Shown piece after piece: positions 57,611 through 64,000 of a stretch of DNA of 64,000 nt (its first letter is position 1; each line of letters opens with the position of its first letter). The position numbers and the translations under genes were made by a program. Origin of the DNA: Ursus arctos (Eukaryota; Chordata; Mammalia; Carnivora; Ursidae). The notes under the pieces were generated by a model that saw only the letters and a program-made list of their open reading frames with translations, did no database searches and was not told where the DNA came from. The DNA is taken from assembly GCF_023065955.2 (NCBI RefSeq), contig NW_026622963.1:8501001-8565000 (forward strand), in the 5' to 3' direction.

Positions 57611-58093
57611 AAAACCTGTAGGATGTGGGTATTAAGGTGAAGAGCAGAAAATTGTAAAGACACATTCACTCCCTTTTAGAGCATTCTTATTTGAAGAATA
57701 ATGGAAGTGTAAACTGAATAAGTCATACTTGTCTTATAGTAGACGCTGGTATTCCCCAGGCCAGTGTTTCTTCACTTGAGTACTAGATGAAGTGGTTAGT
57801 TTTTGTTAAGGGTCACATGGTACAAAAATTGTCTTATGTTTAAGTCTTCCATTTATACTTATCTTGGTAAAATGCTAATATGTAGAAAAGAATATGAGTA
57901 ACAGAATAGTTTCCCATCTTATTGCCACTGTAGGGTGATAGTTCCCCACTTCCCGCTCACTCCAGGCTATATTTGCTCATTCATTCAGAGTACGATGGCT
58001 CTTTTTCTTTTTGGAACCAGATACTCAAAGCTGAATTTGAGTGTGATATAAAACTACTGTAATTATTCCATAATCACAGACTGAGGATGGAAA

Positions 58094-58207
58094 AAAAAAA
58101 GGGGGGGATCACTTCTAGCCTTTCCTCTCTTTCTTTTTTTTCCTTCTTTCTTCTTTTCCTTATTTCCTTCCTTTTTTCCTTTCCCTCCCTCCTTTCCTTT
58201 CTTCCTC
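58094..58207. repeat. Low-complexity A10G7 and long pyrimidine tract
   Basis: aaaaaaaaaaggggggg at about 58091-58107 is followed by about 90 nt of almost pure C/T (58115-58207) on the + strand. A mirror-like polypyrimidine run of this length can adopt triplex structure and is also a candidate for length polymorphism. Confidence 0.8.
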
Positions 58208-58289
58208 TAATCTGCTTGCCGGGCTTTCTCCAACATGCTGATAAATAAGTTGGCATTATGACTGCCCCTACAGTGTCACGTAGGTGAGC

Positions 58290-59075
58290 TCCTGGTTATC
58301 ATTTATGTTCTTAAGCTGGGCTTTAATCGTGACTCCTTCCTCTCAGCTGTCTGCCACAGCCTTTCACCAAATCCAGTGAATTCTGCTTCCTAGTTTCTCT
58401 GTACATGATCGTAGGCTACTCCTCATCGTCCCTCACCACACACAGCCTGCAACTGTCCGCTGCCTTGTTCTTTCCCCCTTCCAGTCCAGTGGTCAGGCTC
58501 TCTCCTCACCCTCCCGTAGCTCTTCAGTGACAACGTCAAGTGGATGTCTAAACTCTTGAACAGGCTTCTAGGTCTTTTCTTGAGCTGGCCTCCACTTCTG
58601 CAGCTCCCTTCCTCCCTCCCTTTTTAAAGATTTATTTATTTATTTTAGAGAGAGAGGGGTGGGGAAGGGCAGAGGGAGAGGGAGAGAATCCCAAGCAGAC
58701 TCCGTGCTGAGCACAGGGCCTGATGTGGGGCTGTATCCAGGACCCTGAGATCATGACCTGAGCTGAAATCAGGAGTCAGACACTTAACCACCTCAGCCAC
58801 CCAGGCACGCCTCTCCGGCTTCATTTCCTGACACTCCGCCCTGCCTCTGTCCCTGCCCTCTACCATCAGCAGCTGCAAGACCACCTTCACCATGTTTTAA
58901 GCTCTGCCAGTACTGAATATTTTCCAGTCCCTTTTATTCTCTGTCTCTGGCCTTTGCTCATGGCTTCCCCACTGCCTATTAAGCCTGTCCTGTTTTTCCT
59001 CTCTTTCTACTCTGCTGGGTTTGTCCATCCTTCTTTTAAACTTTCATATCCTTCAGGAAGCATTTTTTGGTCTAA
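58290..59075 (+). repeat. LINE-2, sense, interrupted by a CAN SINE
   Basis: Sense L2 phrases on both sides of the SINE at 58620-58811: 'ggctttaatcgtgactccttcctctc', 'accaaatccagtgaattctgc', 'ggtcttttcttgagctggcctccacttctgcag', then 'gcaagaccaccttcaccatg', 'ggcctttgctcatggcttccccactgcc', 'ctttcatatccttcaggaagc'. Confidence 0.7.
58620..58811 (-). repeat. CAN SINE, antisense, inserted in L2
   Basis: 'ctttttaaagatttatttatttattttagagagagagg', 'caagcagactccgtgctgagcacagggcctgatgtgggg', 'gaccctgagatcatgacctgagc', end 'cagccacccaggcacgcc'. The host L2 continues beyond it. Confidence 0.92.
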
Positions 59076-59459
59076 TGTCTTAGTAAACAGCCAATTTTAA
59101 TACAATATAATAAAATCTTTGGCTGCAGACAAGATTCTGTAGGAGAGTTATTTAACTCACTCATGGCCTGAGTATCAGGAGGAAATAAGATCTGAGCTAA
59201 GAGATGAATAAAAGTTCTTTTAGTAGTTGCATAGTATCCATTATATAGATATACTGTGATTTATCCAAAGATTCCCTTTTTGATGAACAGTTACATGATT
59301 GAAAATTGTCTGATGTTAAAGGCAGTGGTATAGTGAACAGTCTTTTGTAAATCTCTATAGAACATATTATTGGAATTAGTAATTATATTAGTTGCTGGAT
59401 CATAGACTATACTTTGTGTGTATAATTTTAAAAAGAGCACTGAATTATTTGGCTGTTCT

Positions 59460-60072
59460 CAAAGTTTTAACCATAAAGTTACCTTATGACTGAGCAATTC
59501 CATTTCTAGGTATCAATCCCAGAGAAGTGAAAAGATAGGTCTGTACAACAATTTGTACATGAATGGTTATACCAGCACTATCCATGATAGCTAAAAAGTG
59601 GAAACAACCTATCAAGTGATGATTGGCTAACCGAAATGTGGTATATTCATATGTGAAATGTTATTCAGCAGTAAAGGGGAATGTGAAATTCTGATATGTA
59701 CTGCAACGTGGATAAACCTGAAAAATGTGGTGCTAAGTGACAGAAGCCACGTATCATATGACTTCATATATATGAAGTGTCCAGAAGAAGCACATATAGG
59801 GAGCTAAGGAGTACATTGGTGGTTTTCTAGGGCTGAGGATGGGAGAGGGGAGAGCACAGGGCACAGGACTGGGCGGGTGAATAGCGGGGATGGGGAATGA
59901 CTGCAGGTGAATGTATATAGTTTCTTTGGAGGATGATGAAAATGTTTTCCAATTAGATTATAGTGATGGTTGCACAACTTTGTGTGTTACTAAAAACTGT
60001 TGAATTGTGGACTTTAAGTGATAAACTTTATGGTATAGAAGTTGTAGCTCAATAAAACTATTTTTTTTTTCA
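59460..60072 (+). repeat. Old LINE-1 3' end, sense
   Basis: Sense L1M-type text: 'accttatgactgagcaattccatttctaggtatcaatcccagagaag', 'accagcactatccatgatagctaaaaag', 'gatataaacctg-like gataaacctgaaaaatgtggtgctaagtgacagaagcc', 'ttagattatagtgatggttgcacaactttg', ending 'agctcaataaaactattttt'. 3' terminus present; 5'-truncated. Confidence 0.88.
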
Positions 60073-60984
60073 AGGAGATACTGCCAGATTGCCATTCTAA
60101 AAGAACATTGGTTAGTGTTCTTTGGTTGCAAGTGATAGAAACTGATTCTGGCCAAGTCAAGTAAGAAGGGGAATTTTTGAAAGAACACAAAGTAGGTAGC
60201 TCATAAAATTAAATAGGAGAAGTTGTCTTCTCTGCACCCACTTCTCCACAGCAGAAATTTTTGTTTTGCTGCCCGGGCAGTAGCCTGGCTGTGAGTGTTT
60301 TGTGCCTGAAAGTGGAGGAATTGGGTGGTCTGAATGCAGACATTGTTAATCTCTTCTTGTCAAGCCCGTGTCTCGCTCCTACTCCCTCTCTTTTCTCCTG
60401 CAATTCTTTGCAAGCCACAGGACAAACTGGCCTCGCACTTGCGAGTGCAGGACGCTGCAGCCGTTTCTGCAGTGATACGTCAGTCCTAGTTCCTCCATCT
60501 GTTTTCCCTATTCAGAAACTTGCAGAAATCTCTTGTCTGCCAATTCCACATATGTTGCTGTAGGTTTATATTTTTAAAAATTACTCATTTTCATGAGAAC
60601 TCAGGAGGGGAGAATACTTGATTTTTTAAAAATAGAATTAGCTCTTGGTTTTATTTCAGTTCCCTTTCCCCCCTACTTTATTAGTTTCTCTGTTTATCTT
60701 TGTTAATTCCATTCTTCTAATTTTTTGGTTTCTGTAAAGTAGATATATGGCTAATTTTATCTTTCTTTCCTTCAAAAATCCCCTTGATATAAAAAATAAG
60801 AAAAAACTTGTATGAAGGCTAGACAACTTGTGTGTTATTTCCGTATGGACTAATTCACCATCATAAAACTACAAAACCTGGAAATGTTTCTCATAATTTA
60901 CTAGGTTTCTCAGTCTTTAAAGAAACATTTTGTTGTGTTTGCCACATCTCAGAGTCACTTTTTAGATGTTACTGTTAATAATAA

Positions 60985-61430
60985 TAGCAGCCACTATTTG
61001 AGTATTTTATTTGTTTATTTATTTGAGAGAGAGAATGAGAATGAGCGGGAGGGGCAGAGGGGAGCGAGAATCTCAAGCCAGCTCTGCACTGAGTGCGGAC
61101 CCTGACGTGCGGCTCTATCCCAAGACCCTGGTATCATGACCTGAGCTGAAACCAAGAGTTGGATGCTTAACCAACTGAGCCACCCAGGTGCCCCTACTTT
61201 TTGAGTTTTTATGTGCGAGGCAATATGCTATATATGAAATATTCATGTTAAGTATTAACCTTTTTAACACCCTATGAGGCTTCTTATTGTTCCCATTTGA
61301 CTGATGGAGAAACTGAGGCTTCGAGGTTAAGTAACTTGCTGATGTCACACAGCCATGAAGTGGTGGAGTTGGGATTCACATTCAGATCATGTGACTCCAG
61401 AACCGAGGCTCTTAACCACTGCCTTCTGTG
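60985..61430 (-). repeat. MIR SINE, antisense, split by a CAN SINE
   Basis: The right part reads the reversed MIR order: 'aacaccctatgaggcttcttattgttcccatttgactgatggagaaactgaggcttcgaggttaagtaacttgctgatgtcacacagcc', 'gggattcacattcagatcatgtgactccagaaccgaggctcttaaccac'. The CAN SINE at 61003-61195 lies near its left end. Confidence 0.88.
61003..61195 (-). repeat. CAN SINE, antisense, inserted in MIR
   Basis: 'attttatttgtttatttatttgagagagagaatgagaatgagcggg', 'gagaatctcaagccagctctgcactgag', 'caagaccctggtatcatgacctgagctg', end 'gagccacccaggtgcccc'. An imperfect target pair (actatttgagt / ctactttttgagt) flanks it. Confidence 0.92.
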
Positions 61431-61439
61431 GCATCTACA

Positions 61440-62800
61440 GGGTATTTATGACTATTATGACTATTTTTTGTTAATATTTCATTTTGAAATAATTTCAAAC
61501 TCATTCAATTATTGCAAGAATGAAACCAAGAAATCCCATATACTCTTCACTCAGATTACCCAATTGTTAACATTTTACTGTGTCTGCCTCATAACCCTCC
61601 ACAATGTGCTCATACCCAAATCAGTGTTTTTTTTCCGAACTTAGTTATTAAGGGTAAGTTGAAGGCATTACCCCCACCTAAATACTTCCATGAATATTTC
61701 CTAAAAACAAAGATACTCTCCTAAATAACCATCCATCAATTTTAGGAAATTAATCTTAATATGTTACTACCATAGAAAACCATTCTGATTTTACTGGTTG
61801 TCTCAATAAAATTCTTAATAGCAAAAAACAAAAGCAGGGACTTTGCCCCTCCAGCACTCCTTTCTGGTCTGGGATTACATGTTGTATTCAGTGGTTTAGG
61901 CTCTTTTGGTCTCAAACCATTCTTTAGTTTTATCCTTGTCTCATTTTGTGTTTTCTGATTTTCCGTTATGAATAGATTTGGGCTTTGCATTTGGGAAGGG
62001 ATATCACAGAAGTAAATGATGCCACGTTCTTCTTAGTGCGTTATGTCAGGGAGTGTATGATGTTCTGTTTCATTACTGATGATGTTAACCTTCATTACTT
62101 TGTTAATATGGTCTGTGCTATGTTTCTCCACTGTGAAAGTTAAATATTTTGTACTTTTATTAATTAGTAATAAGTATTTTGAGAAGAGCTAATTTGAGAC
62201 TCTGTATATATCCTATTCCTCATCCAAACTTCACCAGTGGGCTTGGTATCCATTCATTCTTTTCTGCATCAATTATCATTATCCCGGATTGAGCCAGAGG
62301 AAACCCTTCAGTCTGATTCCTGGGCCCTTTTGATGTGTCCATATTGTTCTTTGGATGCTTCCTTACTTCCTGTCACGGGATGTTCCAGGTTCATCTTGTA
62401 TTTTCCTTACTCTAGTCATGGAATCAGCCTCTTCTCTAAGGAGCATTGTTTCCTTGTAGCAGAAAATGGTATTTAGAAATCAAGATTATGTCACGATATA
62501 TACTCATTGCTACTCAAGTGGCATTGATTTTGGGCTCCCTCTGGACAGAGCTAGGAGCTTTATACATATATGTGTATACGCATACCTGTATGTAATGACT
62601 GTGTATGAAATGTATATATATTTTACACATACACATTTATATCTATATATGTTTAACTATATTTGTATAATTATATAAAACTGTAAGTTTATACTGATGC
62701 CTCAATTCTACCAATATCATGAGGAATGTGACTCCAGTTATCCCTAGTACAGTTACTTATTTGACCTGTATCCCTGTTGTAGCCAATTTCCCGACCCATA
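61440..62800 (-). repeat. LINE-1 3'UTR-side sequence, antisense
   Basis: Reversed L1M-type 3' text in order: 'aatttcattttgaaataatttcaaactc', 'gcaagaatgaaaccaagaaatcccatatactc', 'gcagggactttgcccctccagcactcctttctggtctggg', 'tttggtctcaaaccattc', 'atggtctgtgctatgtttctccactgtgaaagtta', 'gatgcttccttacttcctgtcacgggatgttccagg', 'atggaatcagcctcttctctaagg'. An AT-rich tata-type stretch (62560-62680) follows. The right limit is approximate. Confidence 0.7.
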
Positions 62801-62884
62801 GACCTTCTTCTTGACCCTGGTTCCACCATGCATATGGCCACGTGGGCTGACTTGCTCCTGGTTCCCATGGCTACATTTTAAAGT

Positions 62885-62928
62885 AACATTTAACTACACT
62901 TTTTTTCTTCTTTTCTTTTATTGTCCAG
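62885..62928 (+). promoter_or_regulatory. NEO1: Splice acceptor region of NEO1 exon 3
   Basis: A nearly uninterrupted pyrimidine tract (ttttttcttcttttcttttattgtc) leads to cag at 62926-62928. A branch-site-like tttaactac lies about 35 nt upstream. A strong acceptor with no nearby competing AG. Confidence 0.85.
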
Positions 62929-63204
62929 GTCTTCCAAGATTTGCCAGCCAGCCAGAACCTTCTTCAGTTTATGCTGGGAACAGTGCAATTCTGAATTGTG
63001 AAGTTAATGTAGATTTGGTCCCGTTTGTGAGGTGGGAACAGAACAGACAGCCTCTTCTTCTGCATGATAGAGTTATTAAACTTCCAAGTGGAACACTGGT
63101 TATCAGCAACGCTACTGAAGGAGATGGGGGACTTTACCGCTGCATAGTTGAAAGTGGCGGGCCACCAAAGTATAGCGATGAAGCTGAATTGAAAGTTCTT
63201 CCAG
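62929..63204 (+). CDS. NEO1: Neogenin exon 3: second Ig-like domain
   Basis: The exon is 276 nt (92 codons), phase 1 at both ends. It continues the exon 2 frame exactly: the last base of exon 2 (G) plus GT gives the junction glycine. The start reads [17 protein letters not shown], which is recognisably neogenin. It is a second I-set Ig domain with the B-strand cysteine in ILNCEVN (residue 24), tryptophan in VRWEQN (36), and the F-strand cysteine in GGLYRCIV (72). N61-A-T is a possible glycosylation site. In the receptor the four Ig domains fold back as a horseshoe in the extracellular part, at the tip of the ectodomain; the netrin and RGM contacts are mainly in the later fibronectin domains. 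The exon ends CCAG|GTATTC, a donor weaker than that of exon 2. No stop or frameshift. Confidence 0.96.
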
Positions 63205-64000
63205 GTATTCATTTATTACCAGGACTTGTGGTTTTATGTTTATTAATGAATAAAAATTGTTCTGTTAGAATTTCTTTTTTAATAAACACTGTTAAATATG
63301 TGGTGTGACAAATTAATGTCAGCGTAAGGAGTCTCAGTTTCTTAGAGGTAGAGAAAAGAAGAAAATGTGCCAGAAAGATTGACTCTTTAGTGAATACATG
63401 AGTAGAGATTTATGAAGTGATCAAGTGTATTTAATATGTATGGCATTCTTCTTGGCCAAAGACACACTAGGTCTGTGTCTTTTGTCAAGCCTCTCTCTGC
63501 TCCTTCCCTGGACGGGATGCTTCACAGAGATCTCTTGTCAGAGTCCGAGACTCATTCGGGCTAGTTCATGTAAGGGACGGGCAGCGTGGTGACTCATACG
63601 GCAGCTCTGGACACACTGGTAAGCAAGGTTCTTGGATCTTTATAGCGCGCCCCCATTTTAGGGTAAACTCAGCCCCTTCTTCCCTTTCTTTGTGGGTTCT
63701 CTCTCTCTCTCTCTGCCCCTGCTGGCTCTCCTTCTCTGTTTCGTGTGTCTTTTCTCAGCTGTGTCACTTCTGCTCACTCCTAACTTCCTCTTTCACGTTG
63801 CTTATCACAGTCCTGCTAGCCTCTTGCTGTCTCCTGGCCTTTCAGCTTCCGTTCCCACTGCTGGGTGCCTGAGTCCACATTTCTTCCTTCAGACCTGACT
63901 TTATGAATATAATGGGGCCATCTTTACATTGTTTGGGCACAGTTTTTCTATACAACTACTTCATAGGCTAATTTTAGTCTGTGGGTTGGCTTGCAAAGTG
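63205..64000 (+). other. NEO1: NEO1 intron 3 (5' part)
   Basis: It begins gtattcattt and continues to the window end. 63490-63660 has more CpG than the rest of the introns (tccgagactcattcggg, gggacgggcagcgtgg, catacggcag, tagcgcgcc). 63690-63870 is pyrimidine-rich with a (TC)n run at 63700-63713. No further exon is found; the next Ig exon must lie downstream. Confidence 0.9.

Larger units (their letters stand above)
56949..62928 (+). other. NEO1: NEO1 intron 2
   Basis: A 5,980-bp phase-1 GT-AG intron between the first and second Ig exons. It starts gtaagttttt and ends ttattgtccag. Content: three CAN SINEs, a sense L2, a sense L1 3' end, a MIR and a long antisense L1, listed separately. 56949-57415, 57611-58114, 60075-60980 and 62800-62890 hold no recognised element except a small L2/MIR-like phrase at 57065-57125. 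Confidence 0.95.

Noticed and set aside
56631..63204. Assignment of the Ig exons to DCC instead of NEO1
   Set aside because: The N-terminal segment [13 protein letters not shown] and the second-domain start [16 protein letters not shown] fit neogenin; DCC differs at most of these positions.

Overview
This window looks like mammalian nuclear DNA from a carnivore. It is AT-rich and intron-dominated, and it carries about 18 copies of the tRNA-Lys-derived CAN SINE (head like GGGGCGCCTGGGTGGC, a CT-rich 3' part, and an A-rich AATAAATAAA tail), a family known only from Carnivora. The sub-type with 'cacagcggttaagcgtctgcc' and 'ggcgtgatcccggcgtt' fits a caniform of the bear/pinniped/mustelid group better than dog or cat. 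That placement is inference from memory of SINE consensus sequences.

The only protein-coding gene I can support is the 5' part of neogenin (NEO1) on the + strand. Two coding exons are visible: exon 2 (56631-56948, first Ig domain) and exon 3 (62929-63204, second Ig domain). Both are bounded by phase-1 introns and each encodes one complete Ig-like domain with its two cysteines and tryptophan. The first exon (5'UTR, start codon, signal peptide) is not present. The window appears to open just downstream of it, in the CpG-rich flank of the promoter island (about 1-200), and then runs through about 56.4 kb of intron 1.

Layout: 1-200, CpG/G-rich island edge; 200-56630, intron 1, made of old LINE-2, MIR and LINE-1 fragments with younger CAN SINEs and L1 3' ends inserted into them, plus one strong CTCF-like motif (27389-27402) and one degraded reading frame that may be a retrocopy (36990-37391); 56631-56948, exon 2; 56949-62928, intron 2; 62929-63204, exon 3; 63205-64000, start of intron 3.

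I found no tRNA, rRNA, snRNA or CRISPR features and no second gene. I did not find an undescribed functional system. The best second-look items are insertion records with readable target-site duplications (a 5'-inverted L1, two SINEs stacked in one target, two tiny L1 tails stacked in one target), the CTCF-like site, the unidentified frame at 36990-37391, and a strong-looking competing splice acceptor 52 nt upstream of exon 2. Repeat boundaries without a stated duplication are approximate by tens of bases, and repeat families were assigned by recognition, not by a database search.
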